A DNA stretch of 64,000 nt from the NCBI GenBank assembly GCA_036898135.1, contig CM072522.1, positions 10,925,530 through 10,989,529 on the forward strand, read 5' to 3'. Origin of the DNA: Oncomelania hupensis (lineage: Eukaryota > Mollusca > Gastropoda > Littorinimorpha > Pomatiopsidae). Of the stretch, positions 12,843-48,631 are shown in pieces (within the stretch, counting starts at the first letter, position 1; the number at the start of each line of letters is the position of its first letter). The notes below the pieces were generated by a model. It searched no databases, was not told where the DNA came from, and worked only from the letters and a program-made list of their open reading frames with translations. Made by a program: the position numbers and the translations under genes.

Positions 12843-13015
12843 TTAAAGTAGGAACATAAAGCTGAAGGAACATCTTGGCAGGACCTTCAGCTTAAGGTCT
12901 GTGGTACTGTACTCTTTTTCCAGCTGCCGAGAAAATGGCAAAGAATGGTTGAGGTAATTCAGAGCTTCAAGCACTGCATCCCTATTGGAACACCCTATAA
13001 TATATTTTACATTGG

Positions 13016-13575
13016 GAACATAGAACTTGAGGAACATAGAGAACTGAGGGAACATAGAGAGCTGGCGGAACATGGAGAGCTGGAGGAACATAGAGCGCTG
13101 GTAGAACATAAAGAGTTGGAAGAACATAAAGAGCTGGAAGAACATAGAGAGCTGGAGGAACATAAAGAGCTGGTAGAACATGGAGAGCTGGTAGAACATA
13201 AAGGGCTGGAAGAACATAGAGAGCTGGAGAAACATAGAGAGCTGGAGGAACATAGAGCGCTGCTAGAACATGGAGAGCTGGTAGAACATAAAGAGCTGGA
13301 AGAAAATAGAGAGCTGGAGGAACATAGAGAGCTGGAGGAACATAGAGCGCTGGTAGAACATGGAGAGCTGGTAGAACATAAAGAGCTGGAAGAACATAGA
13401 GAGCTGGAGGAACATAGAGAACTGGAGGAACATAGAGCGCTGATAGAACATAAAGAGCTGGAAGAACATAAAGAGCTGGAAGAACATAGAGAGCTGGTAG
13501 AACATAGTGAGCTGGAGGAACATAGAGAGCTGGTGCAATATAGAGAATTGGTGGAATATAGTGAGCAGTAGGAAC
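13016..13575 (+). repeat. 18-bp satellite, about 31 units, higher-order period 90 bp
   Basis: The unit is close to GAACATAGAGAGCTGGAG. Variants AGAGCGCTG, AAAGAGCTG and GGAGAGCTG recur in a fixed order: the AGAGCGCTG variant falls at about 13094, 13256, 13346 and 13436, giving a 90-bp (five-unit) higher-order repeat. Because 18 is a multiple of three, several frames stay open on both strands, including a 208-codon plus-strand frame of EHRELE-type repeats starting at 12945. I do not call that a gene: it has no splice context or flanking protein domain. Confidence 0.9.
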
Positions 13576-13602
13576 CTTGAGCTAAGGGCAAGCCTTCTAA
13601 CA

Positions 13603-14640
13603 GCCTATCCTATCCTATCATACCCCGAAACTCTGAGGTCGTTGGGGCACCACAGATGATCGTTTAACCAGCATACTCCATCTTTCTCTGTCCTCAGCAA
13701 CCCTGATGGCTTCGCTCAGTTTCAAGCCAGTCCATTCTCGAATGTTGTCCTCCCACCTCTTTTTCGGTCTCCATCTTCTTCTACCTCCTTGCATTGTGCC
13801 TTGCAGGATGGGCTTTGCAAGGCCTGATGATCTGGTGACGTGGCCATACCATCGGAGTTTACGTTTCTTCACCCCTGTGTGCAGGTCATCGTGTTGTCCA
13901 ATGGCTTGTGTGATGGTCTGTCGGACTTCGTCGTTGGTGATGTGCTGGGTATAGGAAATGCCCAGAAGTCTTCTGTAGCACCTCACCTTCATGCTTTATA
14001 TTCTTCGTTGTAGATCTGCTGTGATGGTCCATGTTTCGCAAGCGTAAATGAAGATTGAGATGGCAAGCGAGCGCAGCAGCCTTACCTTGGATTTTAGACT
14101 GATGTTCTTGTCTTTCAAAATGGGCTTCAACCTTGCCTGTGCAGCAGTTGTTTGTGCGATCCTGGAGAGGACTTTCTGTCGGGACCCATTGTCTGATAAA
14201 AGGCTTCTAAATATTTGAAGCTATGCACTGTGTTGAGGGATTGGCCTTGGACTTTGATGTCCGTGTTGATGCCATTGGTGTTGTTGGTCATTATTTTGGT
14301 CTTCTTTGCACTTATTTCCATTCCATATGCTCTAGAGGTGGTGTCAAGCCTCTGTACCAGCTGTTTAAGTTCTTGTTCCTCCATAGCCAATCCATCAATG
14401 TCATCCGCAAAACGAAGGTTGAAGATTGCTCTACCCCCTATGCTGACTGTGCCTTCGTGATCTGCAAGGGCATCTGACATGATGCGCTCTAGGAAGAGGT
14501 TGAAGAGTGTTGGAGAGAGTAGGCATCCTTGACGCACACCGATTGTTGTTCTGAACCAGTTTCCGATGGCGCTTTTATGGAGGACTGCACTGGGAGCCTT
14601 GTCATACAGGCTTTTGATGACCAGTAATATTAGCAGCCAC
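13603..14640 (-). mobile_element. GGATA-tailed LINE, 5'-truncated copy
   Basis: The minus strand reads LLILLVIKSLYDKAPSAVLH, then RQGCLLSPTLFNLFLERIMS near 14500, the active site FADDIDG near 14400, and, after frameshifts, RWYGHVTRSSGLAKPILQGT and RPKKRWEDNIREWTGLKLSE. The 3' tail is the CCTATCCTATCCTATC run at 13603-13618 (GGATA repeats on the element strand). It inserted into the tandem-repeat domain. Confidence 0.9.
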
Positions 14641-15674
14641 TGTCCCATAATGTTGCAGCATTAAATATGGTGCTAGGGTAACTTAGACATGATTGGACAT
14701 AGAGCTGAGCTCAACAGAGCCAGAACACAGAAAACTGAGAAAATATAAACACGCCCCCGAGTCCAAGGCCCGTCGTATTTACTCTATTTCAAGTAGACAC
14801 TAAGAGAAAGCGATGGATTTGTAAAGTTTGTTCGCAACGTCATGCAAGGCCTCTCTCTTGGGACGGCAGTCAAAACAATCTTGCAGCAAAAAGAAACCAA
14901 AGCTGGGGGAACATAGACATGCCCCTGAGTTTAGGGACTGTGATACTGTACTTCGTTTTGTATTAGAAGTTAAGAGAAAGGAATGGAACGGTAGAGCAGT
15001 CCCCGACTCTTCTTGGAAAAGTCGACACACTTTACCGTGAGAAATTACAACTTAAAGAACATAGAACTTAGTGTAACACAGCTGGTGGCAATATAGAGCT
15101 CAAAGAACATAGGAATGCCGCAAAGTTCAAAGTCTGCAATACTCTCATGCAGAAGCTACCAGAATAAGATGAAATTGTGGAATCCTCAGCCTCGTCGACG
15201 GGTCCTCTTTTGGGACACGGTGGAATAGTTTTGCAGTCTTGGCTTATCACGATCCCCGTACCCAGCTGAGCTATCGCGTCTTCATTGAGCAGCGATTGTC
15301 TCCCTTACTGCGGCCCCTAGAGGTCGCTGTAAACTCGATAACATTTGCATAATCGAATAAGAAGCAGCAGACGAGAGGCGACAATACTCTTGAGATCAAA
15401 AGCCAATCGGATTACACCTTTCAACGCGCATGCGTTCCTTGTTTTGCCCCTATCGCTTCCTGTTTGGGTTTCGATGACAATAGAAAGAAAAAGGAAAAGG
15501 ATGTATGTTGCCAAAAAAAAATCTGTTAAAAAAGAAAAGAAAAGAAAGAAGACAAGACAAAACCAACCAACCAAACAAACAAACCAAAAAAAGACGTAAA
15601 GTAAAAACCTGCTTGCTAAGATTCATAACAAAGTCAGCGGATGTTCGTGCACTGCATGCAGATGAAGGCCAGAG

Positions 15675-17291
15675 ATGAAGGGCACCCCCTTCCCCGCTGT
15701 AGAGAAACTAACGGTTACTACAGAAGGCGTCGTTAAACTACTCAAAGACTTGAACCCCAACAAAGCTACAGGACCAGACAACATCCCTAATCAAATTCTC
15801 AAAAACTGCGCCGAAACTGTTGCCCCAGGATTAGCAGCCATCTACAACACCTCACTAGAGACTGGACAGCTCCCCGCAGACTGGCTAACAGCGAACGTCT
15901 CCTCAATATTCAAGAAAGGCGATAGAAACAAAGCAGAAAATTACAGACCAGTATCTTTAACATCCGTTGCATGTAAGCTATTGGAACACATCATCTGTCG
16001 ACATCTACATACCCACTTCGAAAAACACACCATCCTCACCAGTAGAAACCACGGATTCAGAACAGGCCACTCTTGCGAAACCCAACTACTCACTACTATG
16101 CAAGACATTCTCTCCTCACATGACAAAGGCCATCAGACCGACATCATCATCCTGGATTTCAGCAAGGCATTTGACACTGTGCCACACAACAAATTACTAC
16201 ACAAGCTGGATCATTACGGCATACGAGGCACCATCCACACCTGGCTCACAAACTTCCTGACCAAGCGCCAGATGAGAGTGGTCCTGGATGGAGAGGCATC
16301 AGAGGAAGTAGCTGTCGAATCCGGAGTCCCCCAAGGCACAGTGATGGGTCCTTTACTCTTCCTCTGCCACATCAACGACCTGCCGGACACGGTAAAATCA
16401 ACAGTGCGACTCTTCGCAGACGATTGCCTACTCTACAGAGAGATCCGCTCCTACCAGGATCACATCACACTCCAATCAGACCTCAAAGACCTAGAGAGAT
16501 GGGCCAAGCAGTGGGGAATGCGATTTAATGCGCAAAAGTGCTACGTTCTCTCCACCAGACACAAGTCACAACACTTCTATAGCCTTGGAAACACTATACT
16601 CCAACAGACTGATACTACCCCCTACCTAGGCGTCCAAATTTCTGCGGACCTGAAATGGGCTAACCACATCACAAGCGCTTGCAAGAAAGCTGGATCCACA
16701 CTGGGCTTCCTACGCCGAAATCTCCGGAACTGTCCACAAGAGTGCCGACGCCTAGCCTACATCGCACTTGTTAGATCCACTCTCGAGTATGCCGCAGTGG
16801 TGTGGGATCCTTACCTCCAACAAGACATCGACAAGCTGGAACGCATCCAACGCCAGGCTGCACGGTTCATTATGAGAGACTACAGATCCCGGGACCCAGG
16901 ATGCATTGGCAGGATGCTTCACGAGCTCCACCTCCCACTACTTGCAAAACGTCGCCAACAACTCAGGCTGACCATGCTCTACAAGATAACCAGAGGACTA
17001 GTTACTGCTCTCCCTCCCAACACCTTCCTTACTGCTGCCAAGAACAAACGGAAAATCCGCCCCACCACCTTTAAAGGATATGACACACAGAACATCATAG
17101 AGAGGCAGATAAACAACAACAACACATGCTTTATTTTACCACCCTCATCATCAGATCTCTACAGAAACTCCTTCTTCGTAAGGACAGTAGTGGAATGGAA
17201 TAGCCTTCCCGATGACATCATCAACCTATCCTCACCTAGCTCATTCTCCTCTGCAATCGGGAGGTACAGGGATGCTGACAAGTTCTTATAG
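15675..17291 (+). mobile_element. Non-LTR retrotransposon with intact RT ORF
   Basis: A 538-codon open frame encodes a complete reverse transcriptase domain. Visible motifs are DLNPNKATGPDNIPNQILK (residues ~26-44), KGDRNKAENYRPVSLTSV (~85-100), the first catalytic Asp in LDFSKAFDTVPHN (~158-170), SGVPQGTVMGPLLF (~216-229) and the active-site FADDCLLY (~246-253). After the thumb come CR1/Jockey-type C-terminal motifs (YLGVQI, LRSTLEYAAVVWDP, LERIQRQAARFI, RTVVEWNSLPDDI). No endonuclease domain lies upstream, so this is a 5'-truncated insert, but the absence of stops or frameshifts over 1.6 kb suggests a recent one. The 3' UTR runs to about 17490. The start codon given is simply the first Met in the frame; the true protein would begin further upstream. 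Confidence 0.9.
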
Positions 17292-17933
17292 AGTCAACAT
17301 AATAGAACAGTGATTTTAAACTTTTAATTGTACATGATATCACCAGGCTTCCACAAGAGGAGCCATTTTAAAAATATAATTAAATAAAATCAGAACTACA
17401 ATAGGCAATATGAAGTTAGTACAAAAAGAACTATGAAGCATAATTTTTTTTTTCTTTTCTTTTTTTTTAAATCAAATTAATTAATTAGCGCGCACACACC
17501 ACCACCACGTTAATAGCCATCTATGGCTCCTGTGGTGTTTTCTGCCAACAACATCATCGGCAGTATCCAGATGCACTGCATGCATACACAGCAATCAGAC
17601 TCAGCAGACTGGAAAACAAAGCATGTTCGGAGTTGATGACCTAATTAATATAATAGGAATATACGAGCTCACGCGTATACAAATAAAAGGGAGGCAAGCA
17701 GAGTTAGTGCAAAATAGTAATTGTCTCGCCTAATGAGATGAGACAGGAGTTTATTGATAGCGTCTATGATTATATAATCCTTATTGAATGCTATTCTACG
17801 GGGAACAAGGGAATGATATGAAAGGTCTAAGTCATCTTCCCCTGCTGCCAGCGGTTTGCATTTGCAGACTTGTGCCACAGATACAGGTTACCCTTTTTGC
17901 TGTGTTCTTAGCTCGTCAGTGTACCAGCGAGAT
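17292..17933. other. LINE 3' UTR and unassigned sequence
   Basis: AT-rich 3' untranslated sequence of the preceding LINE, then unassigned sequence. No gene recognised. Confidence 0.5.
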
Positions 17934-17934
17934 G

Positions 17935-18027
<93 letters not shown>
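17934..18027 (+). repeat. (AAT)n microsatellite
   Basis: About 31 uninterrupted AAT units. Confidence 0.95.
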
Positions 18028-18030
<3 letters not shown>

Positions 18031-18615
18031 GTTCTACAGTGCTTCTATAGTTATAACTGAGTGTATGTCTGTGAAAGTGTTGGTGCGGGTACTTCGCTAG
18101 TATTTTCTTAACTTAATACAATTCAGAATGTACCGTTTGTTCCGTTCTGTGCGAGTAACAACAGCCAGAAAGATTTCGAATGATTATAAAGGCTTAGTGG
18201 CTTAAAATCTTTGTTCTACACTCCCCAATGTTGTCTCAGGTGCACGTACAAAAACCAACATAGGCCAAACTGTCAAAGTATGCGGTGCGTAAAGGTTAAT
18301 CGGCTAACCCGCATTATGGTTTTACACGTGTTAACCACCATCGGCTAAATCTATCTTCTTCACCCTTAGTCTCTGTCACTTCACTTTGATATGACATTAA
18401 TGGTTGTTTTATTGTAGAGCACTTACATCTCCAACAACAGCTCAAGGCGCTGCCCAAAACAATCCAAGCCAAGACGCTCACGACGCCAAATTGCTAACAT
18501 CGTGCGCACTGTCAAACGCCCTATACAACTGAGCCAAAACTGGTCGACCTAGATGTAAGAAGATGAGACAGAGGGGCTGAGGACCAACGCAAATATCACG
18601 CAGCAGATTAAGAGG

Positions 18616-20160
<1,545 letters not shown>

Positions 20161-20166
20161 TGAGAT

Positions 20167-20386
<220 letters not shown>

Positions 20387-20681
20387 CATTGTTTGTTATT
20401 GTTATTATCATCATTAATTGTTTAAATAGACCTGTTTATTGATTGTTAAAAGTTTTTTCTTTAAACTATTACAGCTAATTTTTTTAATTACAGTGAACAG
20501 ATACTTATCTTTTTAAACGAACATAGCTAATTAATACTCCATTTATTCCTTTTTTCCTGATAATTAAAGGAAAATACCTCACCCACTATTGTCTTCTAAA
20601 ATTAGTTATAGATGTAAAATTCTAATTGACAATTACTCAAGAAAACACTTAGGCTATTCTAAATATTAATTTGAACACGTC

Positions 20682-20739
<58 letters not shown>
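20682..20739 (+). repeat. (GT)n microsatellite
   Basis: About 29 GT units. Confidence 0.95.
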
Positions 20740-20740
<1 letters not shown>

Positions 20741-21196
20741 TGTATAGTGTGTGATTACATGGAAAGTATCAGAATGTATGTGCATGTGTGCGCGCGCGTA
20801 ATTGGCAAAGCCCTGCAGCGCCCATCTTCGGGAAATCTGAAAGAAAAAGAAAAAGAAAAACAATGACCAACACCATTTTAGCATTTGCAATGAAAGTTAC
20901 GTAAAAGTATCCACATAAGGGGTTCTTAATATGAATAGAGTAGTAGTAATAGAAGTAACGACAATTGTGAACAAATAATAAAACGCTATACATATAAGCA
21001 AAAGGCTATATGCCCAAGGGTGGAGGAGATGGGGGGGGGGGGCGGGGTTGGGTTTAGCCAAAGAGGAGGTACTGGTGAGGATTGGGTATACATATAAGTG
21101 TACATGCAAACCTCAACGGTATACACTTAGTTAAATTTTATCATACCACAGCAGCAGCTGCAGCGGTAGTAGTAGTAGAAGTAGTAGTAGTAGTAA

Positions 21197-23084
21197 GGGT
21201 GGCCTTGTGGCGCAGTGGATAAGTTGCCGGTTTCCTATGCCGAAGGTCGCGGGTTCGATTCCCGCAAGGGGCGAACGTATGTGACTTAGGTACGAGACTA
21301 TTGAGGTCACCGAGGGTTTTCTCCGGGCACTCCGGTTTCCTCCCTCACTTCAATAATGATACAGGACGCAGTCAATATAAAAAAAAATTCAAAAATAAAA
21401 ATTCGATTTTTTTTCCGTCTTCTAATAGTGATCTCTGTCACGTGGGGTTTATGGGCTCTGCACAATGGAATTATGGACCCTCACGTTTATTCGGTGGGAA
21501 CTGCTAGTAAGTCACCCTATGAATTACTTTAATAAATTTATTTGTTTAGCTCGTTCTGTGTTAAGGTTGGGGTACAGAAATAGATAGAAAAATGGTAAAA
21601 GATTACTGTCACACTAGCTTTCACACGGCTATGAATCATATGTAGTCCAGCCACTTGATAACAGTTAAAATCACACATTTATTTCTTCTACTCTATACAA
21701 GATTCTCTAAGTACTAATCTAACTTAAAATGTCTCAGTCACTGCTAATAGTTCGATCGCTGATAGTCTAGGCAGCTGTTATATCTTCCTCGGGCACTTTG
21801 CTAGTATATTTCATGTAGATTTGGACTACTGTGGTCCGTTTTACAGTTTCTGAAGAGTTGGACTACTGTGGTCCTGTTATGATCAGTTTAAGTGCACCTT
21901 GGCGTGTTCACTTAACTGCTAGATGGAGCGTGCGAAGTCCTTCTGTGAGGTAGCTTCTGGTCCACCTGGGTAGTTGTGTAGTTGGGTTCCCTTGCCACGC
22001 TGTGGGGTCTTGTAGGGGGTTTTGCAAGGTAGCTCTTTCCGGCTTGTGCGGCAGAGTCTCCTCAACCAACTAGTCGTTTCTGTGGAGTGGGGTGCACAGG
22101 ATAGCTCGGGATAGCTCGCCTGCTCGTCTGTAATATAAGAGACGAAATTCTGCACAACCCTGAATAATCGGTTTGTGCAGAGCGTCTCACTGAAAGCCAA
22201 AGTAGCCCTCAGTGATAGCTCCACATCTCTATACATAAGCGACGAACATTCTGCTACTTCCGGGTTCCACTGGAATCTCACTCTAAATTCCTATACATAC
22301 ATAAATATCAATCGTGTCTAACTATACACATACAGAATTAATAATAATATAAACATTCAGTGGTACAGCCACTGGTCTGCAAACATACATATAAGTTAAA
22401 CAACAGTGGTTCCGTACGGGATACAACATGGCGGCGCAACCGGTCGTGTTTCGCCTCGTGCTCGGCTCTTCCACGTGGTCCCGCAAATTCGGATTAACAA
22501 TTCACATTTATGCATAGCAAATTCCACAAACATAATTTCAACAATAATATAAGTATATCACGATGAAACAGAAGGGTGTTCATTTACCTGTTTGACAAGT
22601 TCAGGCCCGTGATGACTTGAGAGAATTCTAAGATTTCAAGTCCTGCTTCCTGGTCTATGAGTGTAGAGATTTCTCTAGCTGTGGAGATGTTGCCTCTACC
22701 TCGTCTCACACACGACTGATTCAAACTGTGCTAAGATCTGACACAGTCAAACTGCTCTACCCACTGAGCCTGCTCTGATTGGTTAAAACGGTCCGATTCA
22801 AAGCTCAAGTGTTGAGTCACTGCACGGCGTGGGTGGTTCGCTCGCCGTGTGTGGCCTGCTGTGTAATCTTAATTGCTGCTGTGTTATAGTCTAACTTCTA
22901 AAGTTACAAGTACTACACATGGCTAAATAGTCACTGGGCAGAGTTAAAACTAGCCAATTCATGACAATCTCCCTGCCTTGACACCACCTGTTTGAGTGAT
23001 AGGGTGGATGAGACAGGTGAGCGTGTATGTTGGTATAGATCGCCGCGCTTTGAGCCTGATTGATTTGGGGAAAGGCGCGTATAT
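21197..23084 (+). mobile_element. tRNA-derived SINE, split by an LTR insertion
   Basis: The left part (21197-21435) starts with a tRNA-like head carrying box A (GTGGCGCAGTGGATAAG) and box B (GGTTCGATTCCC), then a body. The right part (22967-23084) continues the body and the 3' end GGCGCGTATATAGCATCC. Joined, the two parts match the uninterrupted copy at 43672-44073. The interruption is the element at 21436-22966. The tRNA-like head carries an extra body and is repeated, so it is a SINE rather than a tRNA gene. Confidence 0.85.
21436..22966. mobile_element. Probable solo LTR, 1531 bp, with 5-bp target duplication
   Basis: The insert begins TGTCACGTGG and ends CATGACA, so it has TG...CA termini within short inverted repeats (TGTCA/TGACA). 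It is bounded by a direct repeat ATCTC (21431-21435 and 22967-22971), and the related uninterrupted SINE at 43.9 kb shows only one ATCTC there. No gag or pol motifs and no internal copy of the terminal sequence are visible, which fits a solo LTR better than a full element. Orientation is unknown. A 120-codon minus-strand ORF inside (21919-22281) has no recognised domain. Confidence 0.7.
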
Positions 23085-23097
23085 AGCATCCTGTTTT

Positions 23098-23164
23098 ATT
23101 AGTATTATTATTATTAGTAGTAGTAGTAGTAGTAGCAGCAGCAGCATTATTAATAATAACAATG

Positions 23165-23259
<95 letters not shown>

Positions 23260-23450
23260 GCAGCATTAGTAGCAGAAGCAGTAGTAGTAGAAGTAGTAGT
23301 AGCAGCAGCAGTTGTAGTAATAATAATAGTAAGCTTAGTAGCAGCAGTAGTTGTAGACCCAGTAGTAGCAGCAGCTGTAGTAGTAGTAGTAGCAGCAGCA
23401 GTAGTAGTAGTAATAGTTATAGTAGTAGTACTAGTAGTAGTCGCCGTCGT
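23098..23450 (+). repeat. Trinucleotide repeat region (AAT, AGT, AGC)
   Basis: A pure (AAT)n core (23166-23256) lies between imperfect GTA/GCA triplet runs. It follows directly on the SINE 3' end and probably grew from the SINE tail. Confidence 0.9.
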
Positions 23451-23569
23451 ACCTGTAGGAAGGAATACTGTAGTGCAAGCACAGTCTGTCCATCATTACA
23501 ACACATGTAAAGGAGCTAACTTCGCACTTCCTTTTCAAATTCAAAGGTAGTGTTGCCCCACTGGGAGTT

Positions 23570-23960
23570 GGTGTACTTAAAAACAGTCGGGCGGATCAGA
23601 ACGAGCCAACTAACTGTCGGTCGGTCGGTCTGCTCTAACACAAAGTTCAGGGTCACCGGAGTCATTTTCTCGCTAAACACGTTTTGCTCAATATCCCGAG
23701 AACGGCTAAAGAGATTTTGTTGAGTTTTGGTAGGCCTACGCAGGTACTTCAAATCATAGGCAATCCTTCAGTAACAGTCGAGTCCGGTTGTTGGTCAGTC
23801 GGACAGTCGGTTGGTCCGTCACTCCGAATTCCATTATTTTGTTTGTTCAAAACGCACTGTTTGCCTTATATTTCAAAAATCACTGAACCCAAAATTCTTA
23901 ATATTTATTTTGTAGATACTTTATCCATTGTTAAGCATGTTATTATTATTTGTACTTTCT
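23570..23960. repeat. Dispersed repeat related to 47.1-48.3 kb
   Basis: Contains the runs CGGTCGGTCGGTC, CGCTAAACACGTTTTGCTC, AATATCC..AACGGCTAAAG and ATTTTGTTGAG, which recur (some inverted) at 47320-47380 and 47760-47960. Probable non-autonomous transposon remains. Confidence 0.5.
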
Positions 23961-24253
23961 GAAAGGTCAAGGTAATTGCTCTTCACCATTTCCTTAACGC
24001 GTTTTGCGCTGTGTCTCAAAATTGGCTGAGAAGAGTCTGATCATTCATTTGTTTTGTTGAGGATAGTTAAGATATTTACCTATCGATCCGTATTTTTAAT
24101 CCTTTTGTTTTGTTCGGATAACGCCGAGACACAACGCCGCCAAGTAGATGAACACTTTTGAAAAAAAAAAAAAAAAGAAAGGGATACGTATGTGAGTGTC
24201 TGGGAATACATTTGAATGGCTAACCATCTTGTTTTTCTTTAAAAAGTACGATT

Positions 24254-24399
<146 letters not shown>

Positions 24400-24732
24400 C
24401 TAGGAACCCAGCTTTGGATCCGGGAACTTGAGAATGTACCCAAATCCAAGGTAACTTTCAAAACGCGAGAAAAAGTAACTTTCGTCTCCTCTAGGCGACG
24501 AATTAGGTCCAGCTGTATTTGTTTATAGGTCAACTGTCTTTTACGAACCGTTTGAGAATGTTTTCGAACCGTTTATTGACGCCGGATAGTGTCCTCACTT
24601 GGTTTCATACAGTTTGAGAATCCAAAAAGGCAAATGGGTTTTTGTGACGGAAAGAGCGCAATGTTGTAGAGTAACATTCTTTAGTAACTCCCAGTCAAAA
24701 TCCGCTCGTTCCGTCACTTTTTAACAGTTTTA

Positions 24733-24865
24733 TATAGATATATAGATATAGATATATAGATATAGATATATAGATATAGATATATAGATATAGATATATA
24801 GATATAGATATATAGATATAGATATATAGATATATAGATATAGATATATAGATATAGATATATAT
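24733..24865 (+). repeat. TATAGATATAGA minisatellite
   Basis: Repeats of ATATAGATATAG-type units with an 18-bp higher-order period. Confidence 0.9.
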
Positions 24866-25057
24866 CAATAAATTGATTTGTTTACATGGCGATTAATAGC
24901 ATCAAAATTATTTCTAAAACTAGGGCTGCAGCGAAAGTGTTTATAGTAGACACAGTAGTTGGTTTACATATCAAGGAAAAAAAGCCGGAAATTCAAAACG
25001 TAGCGATCGCTTTGAGATACGAGTGCCCATTACATCATCATGTGACAACAACATAAA

Positions 25058-25970
25058 AATTCCCTATCCTATCCTATCCCGTAACTCGGTATGTCGTAGG
25101 GGCACCAAAGATGATCGTTTAACCAGCGTACTCCATCTTTCCCTGTCCTCAGCAATCCTGATTGTTTCGCTCAGTGTCAAGCCAGTCCATTCTCGAATGT
25201 TGTCCTCCCACCTCTTTTTCGGTCTCCATCTTCTTCTACCTCCTTGCACTGTGCCTTACAGGATGGTCTTTGCAAGACCTGATGATTTGGTGACGTGGCC
25301 ATACCATCGGAGTTTCCGGTTTTTCACCACTGTGAGCAGGTTATCGTGTTGTCCAATGGCTTGTATGATGGTCTGTCGGACTTCGTCGTTGGTGATGTGC
25401 TGGGTATAGGAAATGCCCAGAAGTCTTCTGTAGCACCTTATCTCCATGCTTTGTATTCTTCGTTGGAGATCTGCTGTGATGTTTCGCAAGCATATAGGAA
25501 GATGGAGATGACAAGGGAGCGCAGCAGCCTTACCTTGGAATGTAGACTGATAGTCCTGTCTTTCCAAATTGGCTTCATCCTCGCCAGGGCAGCAGTTGTT
25601 TGTACGATCCTGGAGAGGACTTCCTGTCGGGACCCATTATCTGATACAATGGCTCCTAAATATTTGAAGCTATGCACTGTGTTGTGTGATTGGCCTTGGA
25701 CTTTGATGTCCGTGTTGATGCCATTGGTGTTGTTGGTCATCATTTTGGTCTTCTCTGCACTTATTTCCATTCCACAGGCTCTGGAGGTGGTGTCAAGCCT
25801 CTGTACCAGCTGTTCAAGTTCTTGTTCCTCTCCAGCCAACCCATCAATGTCATCCGCAAAACGAAGGTTGGAGATTGCTCTTCCCCCTATGCTGACTGTG
25901 CCTTCGTGATCTGCAAGGGCATCTGACATGATGCGCTCCAGGAAGATGTTGAACAGTGTTGGAGAGAGAG
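25058..25970 (-). mobile_element. GGATA-tailed LINE copy just behind the MIB stop codon
   Basis: The minus strand reads SLSPTLFNIFLERIMS near 25955, FADDIDGLAGEEQELEQLVQ near 25850, FKYLGAIVSDNGSRQEVLSR near 25650 and KVRLLRSLVISIFLYACE near 25530; a frameshift near 25450 leads to MEIRCYRRLLGISYTQHITN and KKRWEDNIREWTGLTLSE. The tail CCTATCCTATCCC is at 25063-25078. It lies on the same strand as MIB, with its truncated 5' end about 58 bases beyond the MIB stop. Confidence 0.9.
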
Positions 25971-26027
25971 ATAAACGCATTGTCACGGGGAAAAAAACCA
26001 AAACAACCAGTAACTCCGATACCCACC

Positions 26028-47712
<21,685 letters not shown>

Positions 47713-48330
47713 AGCGTGCCAGCCCGCTCTGACGTGACAAAATATTAAGCAATCAATAGTAAAAGTCATTCAAATCATCTTTGAAATAATGCAGGAAACG
47801 TGCTTTGAATGCAAAAGTGACATTCGGATTGACAGACCTACCGACTGATCGAACTGCTACTGAAGGATGGACCATGATTTTAATTACCTGTATACCAAAA
47901 TTCAACAAAATCGCTTTAGCCGTTTTTTTAGATATTGACCAAAACATGTTTAGCAGCAAAGTGACCCTTGTTACCTTGACCTTCGCGATATAGTAAATAG
48001 GATGTTACGGGATGCATGCCACTAACGCAAGCAACGTTCCTATGAAGCTTGGTCGAAAATCCGTTCAGTGGTTCTTCAGATATAGCTTTCAACGTGCCGA
48101 CCTTTGTAATAGAGCAAATTTGATTACACGGGAGGTAGGCCACTAACCTGGGTAATGTTTCTATGAAGTTTGATCAAAATCCGTTCACTGCTTCTTGAAA
48201 TATGGCTTCCCATGGACCGACCGACTGACAGACCCACATTTTGGCTCGTTCCGATTCCGGACTATTTCAAAGTATTTTCAGATAAGTCTGGGAAGAAAAG
48301 GAAAATAAGTAGCCACCCTCTCAAATACCT

Positions 48331-48341
48331 ATAAACACACA

Positions 48342-48372
<31 letters not shown>

Positions 48373-48385
48373 GCAAATATATATA
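48331..48385 (+). repeat. (CA)n and (TA)n tract
   Basis: CA repeats at 48331-48372 followed by a short TA run. Confidence 0.9.
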
Positions 48386-48391
48386 TATATA

Positions 48392-48466
48392 GCGGCGGTT
48401 TGAGTTAGATCCTGTATCGACCAGCGCCTTGAGCAGCTCTTGAACTGGAAAAGTGCTATAAAAGCT
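48392..48466 (+). repeat. Dispersed SINE-like repeat, 3' end
   Basis: GCGGCGGTTTGAGTTAGATC, CTGTATCGACCAGCGCCTTG and GAGCAGCTCTTGAACTGG. Confidence 0.65.
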
Positions 48467-48631
48467 TAATGTAAATTATAAATATAAGCCCTAATAATAA
48501 TATAATAACGGATTTTTATATAGCGGGTACTCCAGCCTACGACCAGACTCACCTCGCTTTACATAGTCATTACATAAAAATACATGCACTCGATAGATCT
48601 ATATATAAATATATATAGATAGATAGATATA

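Larger units (their letters stand above)
12843..15200. repeat. Degenerate tandem-repeat domain around GGAACATAGA units
   Basis: Related long units recur near 12850, 14700, 14890 and 15080. Each has a GAACATA-type start, a CCC..AG..CTGTGATACTGTACT-like middle and an AAGAGAAAG..ATGG end. The 18-bp satellite (13016-13575) lies within this domain, and a LINE (13603-14640) interrupts it. The region looks like an old tandem array that was partly amplified and then invaded. Confidence 0.5.

Noticed and set aside
13016..13575. CRISPR-like regular repeats
   Set aside because: The units are contiguous without unique spacers and the sequence is eukaryotic.
12945..13591. 208-codon Glu-rich and 194-codon Ser/Cys-rich frames
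   Set aside because: Both come from an 18-bp tandem unit that keeps frame by length. There is no protein-like flank, signal or splice context.
21205..21275. Possible tRNA gene (box A and box B present)
   Set aside because: The same sequence with a common non-tRNA body occurs at 43672, so it is the head of a SINE.
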